DNA of 64,000 nt from Polaromonas sp. GTDB lineage: Bacteria; Pseudomonadota; Gammaproteobacteria; Burkholderiales; Burkholderiaceae_C. A program made the translations under genes and the position numbers. The DNA lies in assembly GCA_013297865.1 (NCBI GenBank), contig JAAFIP010000007.1, positions 124,001 through 188,000 of the forward strand. Direction: 5' to 3'. Below, one piece after another: positions 1 to 7,607 of this stretch (its first letter is position 1; each line of letters opens with the position of its first letter). Below the pieces are notes generated by a model. It was not told where the DNA came from, made no database searches, and saw only the letters and a program-made list of their open reading frames with translations.

Positions 1-1
1 C

Positions 2-379
2 ATCTGCGAGCGCCTGCGCGTGCCGCTGGAGTGCAAGGAGCTGGCCGTGGTGGTAGCCAAGGAGCATGGCAACATCCACCGCAGCGCTACGCTGGACGCC
101 AGCGCCGTCATGCGCCTGCTGGAACGCTGCGACGCGCTGCGCAAACCGGCGCGTTTTGAAGAGGCACTGCTGGCCTGTGAGTGCGATGCGCGTGGCCGCT
201 TGGGCTTGCAAGAGCAGCCTTATCCGCAGCGCGAGCGCCTCTCTAGAGCACTGAAAGCCGCCTTGGCCGTGCCTACCGAGCCGATTGCTGCCAGCGCCAT
301 CGCAGCGGGTGCAGTGGGGCCGAAGATTGGCGAGATGATTGCCCGGGAGCGTGTGAAGGCGATCGCGGCGGTGCTGTAG
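2..379 (+). CDS. cca: Multifunctional CCA protein (tRNA nucleotidyltransferase), C-terminal part
   Basis: Only the C-terminal ~125 residues are in the window; the reading frame is open from base 2 and the N-terminus lies upstream. The enzyme adds or repairs the 3'-CCA of tRNAs in the cytoplasm. The visible part begins ICERLRVP, then has CDARGRLG and YPQ segments, which match the tail of the betaproteobacterial/enterobacterial Cca family. The nucleotidyltransferase head is not visible, so the call rests on tail similarity recalled from the family. The gene is convergent with the kinase gene that ends at 517, with a 12-bp inverted repeat between them. Confidence 0.85.
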   Translation: MCERLRVPLECKELAVVVAKEHGNIHRSATLDASAVMRLLERCDALRKPARFEEALLACECDARGRLGLQEQPYPQRERLSRALKAALAVPTEPIAASAIAAGAVGPKIGEMIARERVKAIAAVL

Positions 380-445
380 GGCGAGCCGGGCGGCGTTTTA
401 ACTAAGTGCGATGGGTGCGGATAGTCCAGGGTCGCTTGCTATGCG

Positions 446-486
446 CTAGAAGTCTTGGCTGTAGAAAGTAGCGTCAAGACTTCTAG
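446..486. repeat. Perfect 12-bp inverted repeat between convergent genes
   Basis: CTAGAAGTCTTG (446-457) and CAAGACTTCTAG (475-486) are exact reverse complements separated by 17 bases. It sits between the ends of cca (379) and the PfkB kinase (517), the expected place for a bidirectional terminator, but neither side has a T-run. It may instead be a divergent member of the dispersed repeat family of this window or a protein-binding site. Confidence 0.6.
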
Positions 487-516
487 GGCCTGAGCGCTGC
501 ATGCAGTTGCTGTGCG

Positions 517-1488
517 TCAGCTACCCTGCACGCCCTGCGCAGCCAGCGTCTCATCCCAGGTAGCCGGGTCGCAACCTACACGCTGCACATTGATGCTGGC
601 CGCTGTGACTGCGTGCGCCAAGGCGGCTTGCAAAACTTGCTGTGGCAGTCCCGTCTGCAATGCTTTCACAGAGAGCTGTTGCTGCTTGTCCAAATAAGCC
701 AGCAGCGCAGCCAAAAAGCTGTCGCCCGCGCCCACCGTGTCTGCTACCTGAATGTTCTTGGGACTGGCTTGAAATACCTGTGCGTCACGCGTGAGCAGCC
801 AGGCACCTGCGGCGCCCAGGGTCAAAGCAACCAGTTGGGTAGTGGAGGCCTGAAGCAGTCTGCGCGCAGCGGCCAGCGGGTCAGCCTCTTCCCAACCCAA
901 ATCCTTGAGGTCATCGTCGCTGACTTTCACCATATGGGCCATCGCGCAGGCCTCCAGTACGCAGGCGCGGTACGGGGCCAGATCGGGGCAGACCACGGTG
1001 CGCAGATTGGCGTCTAGCGTGATACACACGCCGCGCGCCTGCGCCGCCTGCAGCAGCGCGCGGGTTTTGGGCCAGTCATCGGGCACCAGCATCAGGCAGC
1101 CGGTGTGCAGCACGGTGGTGGCCAGGGGCAGGGCGGCAATCGCCTCGGCCGTGCTGATGTCGCGGTCTGCCACGGCCTCGCGGTGGAAGGCATAGCTGGC
1201 TTTGCCCTGGGCATCCAGCTGCACCACGGCCATCGACGTGGGCAGGCCGCTGGGCTGCTCGCTGGCCAGCAGCACACCCTCGGCGCTGAGGATCTGGCGG
1301 TACTGCGCACCGAAACTATCGTGTGACAAAGGGTTAAGGTAACTGGTGGGCAAACCCTGGCGTGCAGCCGCCACACAGAAATTAAAAACCGATCCGCCCA
1401 GACAGGCTTGCGAATCTGTGCGCATGCTTTTCTGAGAGTAAGGACTCACAATGAGGTCGATCAAGGCCTCGCCATAACAGGTCAACAT
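517..1488 (-). CDS. PfkB-family sugar kinase, probable fructokinase
   Basis: 323-residue cytoplasmic ribokinase/PfkB-family kinase, predicted to phosphorylate the imported hexose using ATP. Visible marks are the N-terminal GGSVFNFCVAAA substrate-binding stretch (about 31-42) and the C-terminal DTVGAGDSF motif with the catalytic Asp near 256. The open frame extends upstream to 1626, but the family begins close to the ATG at 1488 (MLTCYGEALIDL), so I use that start. It is divergent from an FrcBCA-like fructose-type importer that also has a ROK repressor, which makes fructokinase the most likely role. Other PfkB substrates (2-keto-3-deoxygluconate, ribose, tagatose) cannot be excluded. Confidence 0.8.
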   Translation of the reverse strand: MLTCYGEALIDLIVSPYSQKSMRTDSQACLGGSVFNFCVAAARQGLPTSYLNPLSHDSFGAQYRQILSAEGVLLASEQPSGLPTSMAVVQLDAQGKASYAFHREAVADRDISTAEAIAALPLATTVLHTGCLMLVPDDWPKTRALLQAAQARGVCITLDANLRTVVCPDLAPYRACVLEACAMAHMVKVSDDDLKDLGWEEADPLAAARRLLQASTTQLVALTLGAAGAWLLTRDAQVFQASPKNIQVADTVGAGDSFLAALLAYLDKQQQLSVKALQTGLPQQVLQAALAHAVTAASINVQRVGCDPATWDETLAAQGVQGS

Positions 1489-1534
1489 GGGGGTATTACA
1501 CCGCAAATCACGCAGTCGAAACCTAGGGTTTTCG

Positions 1535-1557
1535 ATAAATAAAACAAATTGATTTAT
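1535..1557. promoter_or_regulatory. A/T-rich inverted repeat in divergent promoter region (possible ROK operator)
   Basis: ATAAAT (1535-1540) and ATTTAT (1552-1557) form an inverted repeat in the A/T-rich gap between the divergent kinase (start 1488) and importer (start 1641). ROK repressors such as NagC and Mlc bind A/T-rich palindromes, and a ROK regulator is encoded at 4903, so this is a candidate operator. The arms are only 6 bp. Confidence 0.3.
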
Positions 1558-1640
1558 TAAGTTGAAGCGTGAATAATGCACGCAGCCCGTCAATGGGCTG
1601 ATAAATCCATCCCATGTTTTCCCCATCCTAGGAGACCCGT

Positions 1641-2633
1641 ATGTCCTTCAAACTCAAAGCCACCTTGGTACTTGCTGGCCTCGCATTTGCCAGCGGCGCA
1701 GCCTTGGCGCAAAAGCAGCCGATCATCGGCCTGATCACCAAAACCGAGACCAACCCCTTCTTCGTGAAAATGAAGGAAGGCGCGCAGGCTGAAGCCAAAA
1801 AGATGGGCGCCAAGCTCATGACCGCATCGGGCAAAAAAGACGGCGACACCGCCGCGCAGATCGCTGCCATCGAGACCATGACCGCCGCTGGCGCTAAAAC
1901 CATTTTGATCACCTCCAGCGGCGATGCCATCATCCCCGCCGTGAAGAAGGCCCAGGAAAAAGGCGTGCAGGTCATCGCCCTGGACAGCCCGTTTGAAGGC
2001 GCAGACGCATTGTTTGCCACCGACAACTACAAAGCCGGCATCCTGATTGGCGAATATGCCAAGGCCGCTTTGGGTGCCAAGCCCGCCAAGATCGCCATGC
2101 TCGATTTGTTCCCCGGCCACCCCGTGGGCGCGCAGCGCCACAACGGCTTCATGAAAGGCTTTGGCCTGCAGGCGCTGGATGCCAAGTCCAACGAACTGTC
2201 CAAGACCGCTGAAACCGTCTGCGCCGGCGACACCGATGGCAACCAGGCCAAGGGCCAGACCGCGATGGAAAACTGCCTGCAGAAGAACCCCGACATCAAC
2301 GTGGTCTACACCATCAACGAGCCAGCGGCTGCCGGTGCCTACAACGCGCTGAAGAAGGCCGGCAAAGACAAGGACGTGATCATCGTCTCGGTCGACGGCG
2401 GCTGCGCTGGCGTGAAAGACGTGTCCAAAGGCGTGATTGCTGCAACCTCGCAGCAGTACCCCCTGAAGATGGCCGCCATGGGCGTGGCAGCGGGTGTGGA
2501 ATATGCCAAAGGCGGCAAAAAAGCCTCGGGCTATGTGGACACTGGCGTGACCTTGATTGCCAACAAGATGATCAAGGGCGTGGATGCCAAAGACGTGAAG
2601 GTTGGCACGCAACTGTGCTGGGGCAAGGCGTAA
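1641..2633 (+). CDS. Sugar ABC transporter periplasmic binding protein (FrcB-like, CUT2)
   Basis: 330-residue periplasmic type-1 sugar-binding protein. A Sec signal peptide ends at about residue 23 (LAGLAFASGAALAQ), followed by the ribose/fructose-binding fold: an early beta strand (PIIGLITKTETNPFF), AIETMTAAGAKTILI, VIALDSPF in the hinge and VSVDGGCAGV near the C-terminus. A GGAG-like ribosome site (CTAGGAGACC) lies just upstream of the ATG. It is the first gene of a plus-strand operon with permease, ATPase and mutarotase. Family resemblance is to FrcB of the rhizobial fructose system, but the ligand is inferred from context, not from pocket residues. Confidence 0.85.
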   Translation: MSFKLKATLVLAGLAFASGAALAQKQPIIGLITKTETNPFFVKMKEGAQAEAKKMGAKLMTASGKKDGDTAAQIAAIETMTAAGAKTILITSSGDAIIPAVKKAQEKGVQVIALDSPFEGADALFATDNYKAGILIGEYAKAALGAKPAKIAMLDLFPGHPVGAQRHNGFMKGFGLQALDAKSNELSKTAETVCAGDTDGNQAKGQTAMENCLQKNPDINVVYTINEPAAAGAYNALKKAGKDKDVIIVSVDGGCAGVKDVSKGVIAATSQQYPLKMAAMGVAAGVEYAKGGKKASGYVDTGVTLIANKMIKGVDAKDVKVGTQLCWGKA

Positions 2634-2678
2634 GCCAGCCTGAAGACCAAAAGGACACATTGAGCAGAGCGTAGATCC

Positions 2679-3650
2679 ATGAGCACCACCAAAAACACCA
2701 GCGCCTGGGCCACTATCCCCTGGGCGGCGCTGGGGCCCTGGATCGCGCTGCTGCTCGCCAGTTCCTTTTTTGCCACCCAAAGCGACCGTTTTCTCACGGG
2801 GGAAAACCTCTCTTTGGTGCTGCAGCAAGTGATGGTGGTGGGGGTGCTGGCGATAGGCCAGACCCTCATCATCCTGACGGCGGGCATCGACCTGTCCTGC
2901 GGCATGGTGATGGCGCTGGGCGGCATTGTCATGACCAAGTTTGCCACCGAGCTGGGCCTGCCACCCGCGCTGGCCATGCTGTGTGGCATTGGCATCACCT
3001 GCCTGTTTGGCCTGGTCAACGGCCTGCTGGTCACCAAGGTCAAGCTGCCTTCTTTTATCGTCACCCTGGGCACCATGAACATTGCCTTTGCCGTGACCCA
3101 AATTTATTCTGAGTCGCAGACCATCAATGATCTGCCGCCCATGTTGACGGCCTTGGGGCAAACCTTTTCGGTGGGCAGCACCGAGGTGGCTTGGGGCACT
3201 TGCCTGATGATCGTGCTGTATGCCCTGGTGTGGCGCGCCCTGGCCGACACCGCGCCGGGCCGCCATGTCTACGCTGTGGGCAACAACGCCGAAGCCGCCC
3301 GCCTGACAGGTATCTCGGTGGACAAAGTGCTGATCGCCGTCTACACCCTCGCTGGCCTGTTCTACGGCCTGGCCGCCATGCTGTCGGTTGCGCGCACGGG
3401 CGTGGGCGACCCACAGGCCGGGCAAACCGAAAACCTCGACGCCATCACCGCCGTGGTGCTGGGCGGCACCTCGTTGTTTGGCGGGCGCGGCATTTTGCTG
3501 GGCTCGCTGGTGGGGGCGGTGATTGTGGGCGTGTTCCGCAATGGCTTGACCTTGATGGGCGTGCCCTCGGTCTACCAAACCCTGATCACCGGCATCTTGG
3601 TGATTCTGGCCGTGGCCGCCGACCAGATCTCGCGCAAAGGAGCACGCTGA
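2679..3650 (+). CDS. Sugar ABC transporter permease (FrcC/RbsC-like, CUT2)
   Basis: 323-residue inner-membrane permease of the BPD_transp_2 family, forming the channel for the sugar delivered by the upstream binding protein. It is hydrophobic throughout with about 8-10 predicted membrane segments. Family marks are LTAGIDLSCGMVMALGG near residue 70 and the cytoplasmic GNNAEAARLTGI loop that contacts the ATPase, followed by TAVVLGGTSLFGGRG near the end. The stop codon overlaps the ATG of the ATPase gene (3648-3652), implying translational coupling. Length is normal for the family. Confidence 0.87.
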   Translation: MSTTKNTSAWATIPWAALGPWIALLLASSFFATQSDRFLTGENLSLVLQQVMVVGVLAIGQTLIILTAGIDLSCGMVMALGGIVMTKFATELGLPPALAMLCGIGITCLFGLVNGLLVTKVKLPSFIVTLGTMNIAFAVTQIYSESQTINDLPPMLTALGQTFSVGSTEVAWGTCLMIVLYALVWRALADTAPGRHVYAVGNNAEAARLTGISVDKVLIAVYTLAGLFYGLAAMLSVARTGVGDPQAGQTENLDAITAVVLGGTSLFGGRGILLGSLVGAVIVGVFRNGLTLMGVPSVYQTLITGILVILAVAADQISRKGAR

Positions 3651-4438
3651 TGGCAACTGCTCCGGTCATTTTCAAAGCCAGCGGCATCGTCAAGCGCTAC
3701 GGCCATGTGGTGGCGCTCGATGGCGTGGATTTTGAGCTGCGCGCGGGCGAGATTCTGGCGGTGATTGGCGACAACGGCGCAGGCAAGTCCTCGCTGATCA
3801 AGGTGCTGTCGGGCGCGGTGGTGCCCGACGAAGGCAGCATGGAGCTGGACGGCAAGCCGGTGCACTTTCGCTCGCCGATTGATGCGCGCAAGCATGGCAT
3901 CGAGACGGTGTACCAGGACTTGGCCGTGGCACCGGCCATGACGATTGCTGAAAATCTGTTTTTGGGGCGTGAGATATTGAAGCCTGGCATTCTGGGCAAA
4001 CTGCTGCGCCTGATCGACAAAAAGCAAATGCTGCAGGATGCCACCACCCATATGGCGGACCTCAAGATCGGCCTGCGCTCCATGGGCCAGGCGGTCGAAA
4101 CGCTTTCGGGCGGCCAGCGCCAGGGCGTGGCAGTAGCCCGCAGCGCCGCGTTTGCCAAACACGTCGTCATCATGGACGAGCCGACCGCCGCGCTGGGCGT
4201 AAAAGAAGGCAATATGGTGCTGGAGCTGATTCGCCGGGTGCGCGACAAAGGCCTGCCCGTGATTTTGATCAGCCACAATATGCCGCATGTGTTTGAGATT
4301 GCCGACCGCATCCATGTGCAGCGCCTGGGCAAACGCGCCGCGGTGCTCAACCCCAAGGCCATCAGCATGAGCGACACCGTCGCCGTGATGACCGGTGCCA
4401 TGCCTGTAGAGAAGATTCCGGAGGAAGCCCGTGCTTAA
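3650..4438 (+). CDS. Sugar ABC transporter ATP-binding protein (FrcA-like)
   Basis: 262-residue ATPase with one nucleotide-binding domain, like FrcA and unlike the duplicated RbsA/MglA proteins of other CUT2 systems. Walker A is GDNGAGKSS (40-48), the ABC signature is LSGGQRQGVAVAR and Walker B is VVIMDEPTAAL, followed by a switch His in ILISHNM. The ATG at 3650 overlaps the permease stop; an open frame continues further upstream but lies inside the permease. The gene overlaps the next one by 8 bp. Single-domain architecture supports assignment to the fructose-type branch. Confidence 0.88.
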   Translation: MATAPVIFKASGIVKRYGHVVALDGVDFELRAGEILAVIGDNGAGKSSLIKVLSGAVVPDEGSMELDGKPVHFRSPIDARKHGIETVYQDLAVAPAMTIAENLFLGREILKPGILGKLLRLIDKKQMLQDATTHMADLKIGLRSMGQAVETLSGGQRQGVAVARSAAFAKHVVIMDEPTAALGVKEGNMVLELIRRVRDKGLPVILISHNMPHVFEIADRIHVQRLGKRAAVLNPKAISMSDTVAVMTGAMPVEKIPEEARA

Positions 4439-4895
4439 AAATATTGATCCTGTTCTCAGCCCCGAGCTGCTCAAGTGTCTGGCCGAAATGGGCCACGAAG
4501 ACGCCATCGTGCTGGCAGACGCCAACTTCACCGCCATGCGCTACCGCGCCAGCACCACCGCGCAAACCATTGTGCGCCTGCCCGGTGTGGGCCTGGTGCG
4601 CGCCGCGCAGGCCGTGCTGTCGGTGCTGCCCCTGGGCATACCCGAGGAAAAACCGGTGGCCTTTATGCATGCCACGGGCACACCGACGGGCTATGCATCT
4701 GCAGTGCAGCGCGAGGTGATTGGGTTGCTCAAGTCAGATGCCAGCACCGCACACCTGCATGCAGAAGCGGTGGAGCGCTTTGCGTTTTACGAGCTGGCCA
4801 GCCAGGCCTATGTGATCGTGCAAACGGGCGAGTTGCAGCCCTATGGCAACTTCATCTTCAAAAAAGGCGTGATCACGCAGGCACTGTCAGCGTGA
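4431..4895 (+). CDS. RbsD/FucU-family sugar mutarotase
   Basis: 154-residue cytoplasmic protein of the RbsD/FucU family, which interconverts pyranose and furanose or anomeric forms of imported sugars. The marks are LAEMGHEDAIVLADANFTA near the N-terminus and the YGNFIFKKGVI C-terminal strand. The start is GTG at 4431, preceded by GGAGGAAG and overlapping the ATPase gene by 8 bp, so it is translationally coupled to the importer. FucU-like features fit better than strict RbsD. The sugar could be fructose, ribose or fucose; the neighbours favour a ketohexose. Confidence 0.85.
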   Translation: MLKNIDPVLSPELLKCLAEMGHEDAIVLADANFTAMRYRASTTAQTIVRLPGVGLVRAAQAVLSVLPLGIPEEKPVAFMHATGTPTGYASAVQREVIGLLKSDASTAHLHAEAVERFAFYELASQAYVIVQTGELQPYGNFIFKKGVITQALSA

Positions 4896-4902
4896 GTGTG
4901 CC

Positions 4903-6162
4903 GTGCTGACCATGCTGTCTGAGCCTGCCGTGTTGCCACTGCCTGTTGATTCCAGCGCCGAGCTGGAGCAAGTGCATTTCAAGCCGCGTGGCTCCAACCA
5001 AATTGGCATGCGCCAGTACAACGAGCGCGTGGTGCTGCAGGCCATTCGCCTGCACGGCAGCGTGCCCAAGGCGGAGCTGGCGCGTCTGACGCATCTGAGC
5101 TCGCAGACGGTGTCTCTCATCATCGACCGGTTGGAGACCGATGGCTTGGTCATCCGCCAGGAGCCTGTGCGCGGCAAGGTCGGGCAGCCCAGTGTGCCGA
5201 TGGCGCTGAACCCTGATGGCGCATTTGCTATCGGCATCAAAGTCGGGCGGCGCAGTTGCGATACGGTGCTGCTCGACTTTACCGGCCAGGTGCGCGCGCG
5301 CGCTTCGCTGTCTTACGACTTTCCTGACCCCGAGCTGCTGTTTGCCCATCTGCAGGCCCAGCTGAGCGCCATGCCGAGCCATCTGGGCGCACCGCTGGCC
5401 GAGCGCATTATGGGCGTGGGCATCGCAGCTCCCCTGTCACTGGGGGGCTGGCACAGCCTGCTGGAGGTCAGCGCCGAGCGCACCCATGCCTGGGACACGA
5501 TTGACATTGCAGCGCGTGTGCAGACCATGACCGTGCTACCGGTGCAGCAGGTCAAGGACACCGCCGCCGCCTGTGTGGCCGAGCTGGTGGCGGGGCGTGG
5601 GCGCAGCGTGCGCAGCTTTGTCTACCTGTTCATCGACACCTTCATCGGTGGTGGCGTGGTGATCGACAGCCAGTGGCGCTCGGGTCTGCGCGGCAATGCG
5701 GGCGCGATCGGCTCCATGCCGCTGCACGCTGCGCAGGACAGCGCGCCACCGCAGGTGCTCAGTGTGGCCTCGCTGTACCGGCTGGAGCAGCGCTTTGTCG
5801 CAGCTGGGCTGGATGCCAGCGCCTGCTACGACGACCGTGCACTTGCCGGGGACTATGTGGCGCACAGCCTGGCGTGGCTGCGCGAAGCCAGCGCGGCCAT
5901 TGCCCTGGTGGTTCAAAACGCCGCCTGCGTGCTGGATATGGACGCCGTGATCATTGACGGCTCTTTGGGGCGCGCGCTGTTGACCCTGCTGCGCCAGGAG
6001 CTGACCAGCGCACTGGCACGCTACAGCTGGGAGGGCGTGACAGAGCCCGAGGTGCTGCTGGGCACCATCGGTGCTGACGCGCGGGCTATGGGGGGGGCGC
6101 TGTTGCCGCTGTACAGCAGCTTTGCACCGGACCGGGAACTGTTTTTAAAGCTTGACCGCTGA
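4903..6162 (+). CDS. ROK-family transcriptional repressor
   Basis: 419-residue regulator: an N-terminal MarR-type winged helix (about residues 37-90, with VPKAELARLTHLSSQTVSLI as the helix-turn-helix) followed by a ROK domain starting around 105 (AIGIKVGRR). This is the NagC/XylR/FrcR plan. The usual ROK zinc motif (CxCGxxGCxE) is not visible in the sensor domain. The start is GTG at 4903, 8 bp after the mutarotase; ATG at 4912 is an alternative. Probably represses the importer operon and the divergent kinase through an A/T-rich operator near 1535-1557. Overall similarity suggests sugar-responsive repression of fructose uptake. Confidence 0.83.
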   Translation: MLTMLSEPAVLPLPVDSSAELEQVHFKPRGSNQIGMRQYNERVVLQAIRLHGSVPKAELARLTHLSSQTVSLIIDRLETDGLVIRQEPVRGKVGQPSVPMALNPDGAFAIGIKVGRRSCDTVLLDFTGQVRARASLSYDFPDPELLFAHLQAQLSAMPSHLGAPLAERIMGVGIAAPLSLGGWHSLLEVSAERTHAWDTIDIAARVQTMTVLPVQQVKDTAAACVAELVAGRGRSVRSFVYLFIDTFIGGGVVIDSQWRSGLRGNAGAIGSMPLHAAQDSAPPQVLSVASLYRLEQRFVAAGLDASACYDDRALAGDYVAHSLAWLREASAAIALVVQNAACVLDMDAVIIDGSLGRALLTLLRQELTSALARYSWEGVTEPEVLLGTIGADARAMGGALLPLYSSFAPDRELFLKLDR

Positions 6163-6187
6163 CCGTCTGCTGCGGCACCTGGCGTGC

Positions 6188-6640
6188 TTAGTGGATTAGC
6201 AGTGCATGGGCAGGCAGCAAGATCGTGACGGTATCGCCATAACCCAAGCCCTCCATGCGTGGTGCAATGATCTCCATCACACTGCCTGACTGGTGGTGGG
6301 CAGCTTTGGTTTCCGGGTGCGGATGATAGAGCCAGGCGGCCACCAGCCGGTCCTGCCAGCGCAGCTGCAGGCGCAGGAACGAAAAGGTCTCGGGCGGATG
6401 CAGGGCGGTCCATGCCAGATGTTCAAAACAATAATCAGCCCGCAGCAGCGACCAGCTATGCGGCGCAATACTCAGATTGAGCGTGCCACTCCAGCAGTCG
6501 GTCAGGTCCAGCCCCAGCGCTTTGAAGAAGGGCATTTGCATGGCAATGGAGCCTTGCGGGTAGGGGCTGTCAGCAGCGCGGCCCGAGGCCACACCATGGC
6601 CCTGCACGACCTTGGCCAGGAGCTGCAGCGGCGCGTCCAC
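6188..6640 (-). CDS. DUF120-like protein (CTP-dependent riboflavin kinase fold), function unknown
   Basis: 150-residue protein, last gene of the minus-strand sugar operon, starting with GTG 10 bp after the ROK kinase stop. Its plan follows the archaeal RibK/DUF120 family: an initial G-rich strand (KVVQGHGVASGRA), a Y/F segment with ALGLDL, the GTLNLSI motif (52-58), and a C-terminal SVMEIIAPRMEGLGYGDTVTI (120-140) that mirrors the family's EIIAP...L.DGD.V.I ending. The Thr-x-Asn pair of GTLN (T53, N55) corresponds to the metal-binding TxN motif of RibK. I infer a small-molecule kinase or binding protein of the cradle-loop barrel class; riboflavin itself is an unlikely substrate here. Similarity is from memory, not from a search. 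Confidence 0.55.
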   Translation of the reverse strand: MDAPLQLLAKVVQGHGVASGRAADSPYPQGSIAMQMPFFKALGLDLTDCWSGTLNLSIAPHSWSLLRADYCFEHLAWTALHPPETFSFLRLQLRWQDRLVAAWLYHPHPETKAAHHQSGSVMEIIAPRMEGLGYGDTVTILLPAHALLIH

Positions 6641-6649
6641 GCGAGCAGC

Positions 6650-7600
6650 CTAGGCTTCGATCAGCGCCAGTGCGGCCAGATCGCCGACCTGCAGGCCCAG
6701 ACCTGCAGGCACGATATCGCAGCCCTCGGTGAGGGCGCTGAGCTTGCCCGTGATCTGCGCGCGCAGTTTGGGCAGCAAAAAATCCTGGTGATGCCAAAAG
6801 ACGCTGCCACCCAGGCTGATACGTTGCAGATCCAGCGTGACAATCAGGTTGTACAGGGCGCGGCCCATCACGGTGCACAGCTCATCGACCTGGGCCACCG
6901 CCAGCGCCTGGCCTGTGCGTGCGGCGTCCAGCAGCGCTGCTGCGTCGCGTCCCAGGCGGCGGGGAATGGCATTGCCAGCCACTACGGCCTCCAGGTCGCC
7001 ATAGTTGCCGCAGCCGCACAGGGCGTCGGGGTGGTCGCTGACAAACATATGGCCCGCATGGCCTGCGTTGCCGTTTTTGCCGTGCAGTACACGGCCGTCC
7101 ACACACAAGCCCACGCCAATGCCGGTGCTCCAGGTCACATAGGCAGTATTGGCCAGGCCTTTCAATGCGCCCCAGCGCCGTTCGGCTTCCAGTGCGCCCA
7201 CTGCGTCGTTTTCTACCCGCACCTGGGCATAGCGCGCGGTCAGCGGTGCCTGCAGGGGCGCGCTCATCCAGTCGTTGGGCAGCCCCCGTGCCTTGCCACC
7301 CAAGCCGCCACAGATATTGGGCGCCGCCAGCTCCACCTGACCTGCGCGCATCACAAAAGGCCCGCAGCTGGACACCCCCACGCTGGCGATCTGCTGCTCT
7401 GTAATGCCCTGCTCTGCGCAGGCCGCACTGACCATGCGGATGATCTGCTGGGCCAGCGCATCGCTGCTTCCTTCTTTGATGGTGGGTTCTGTGCGGCGGA
7501 CATACAGTTGCAAACTGGAGGGGGACTGACTGTCAGCAATGGAGACCGCGACTTTGGTGCCGCCGATGTCTACGCAGGCGTGGAATACAGAGGTGTTCAT
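6650..7600 (-). CDS. ROK-family sugar kinase (glucokinase-like)
   Basis: 316-residue cytoplasmic ROK kinase. It has the N-terminal phosphate-binding DIGGTKVAV motif (11-19), catalytic Asp in VENDAVGA (about D132) and the hexose-binding EAERRWG segment. The zinc motif is incomplete: C195 and C197 of CGCG are present, but the third Cys of the usual GCxE is Asp (GDLE, D202), with H181/H184 upstream. The start is the ATG at 7600 rather than the longer upstream frame, because the family begins directly before DIGGTK. It lies 7 bp after the GH63 gene, so it probably phosphorylates the hexose released by that enzyme. Confidence 0.85.
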   Translation of the reverse strand: MNTSVFHACVDIGGTKVAVSIADSQSPSSLQLYVRRTEPTIKEGSSDALAQQIIRMVSAACAEQGITEQQIASVGVSSCGPFVMRAGQVELAAPNICGGLGGKARGLPNDWMSAPLQAPLTARYAQVRVENDAVGALEAERRWGALKGLANTAYVTWSTGIGVGLCVDGRVLHGKNGNAGHAGHMFVSDHPDALCGCGNYGDLEAVVAGNAIPRRLGRDAAALLDAARTGQALAVAQVDELCTVMGRALYNLIVTLDLQRISLGGSVFWHHQDFLLPKLRAQITGKLSALTEGCDIVPAGLGLQVGDLAALALIEA

Positions 7601-7607
7601 TGCCCGA

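Noticed and set aside
1590-3656. A 688-codon open frame on the minus strand opposite the fructose-type importer
   Set aside because: It is rich in His, Gln and Gly with no recognisable domain, and is the antisense shadow of high-G+C coding genes on the plus strand that have clear family motifs.
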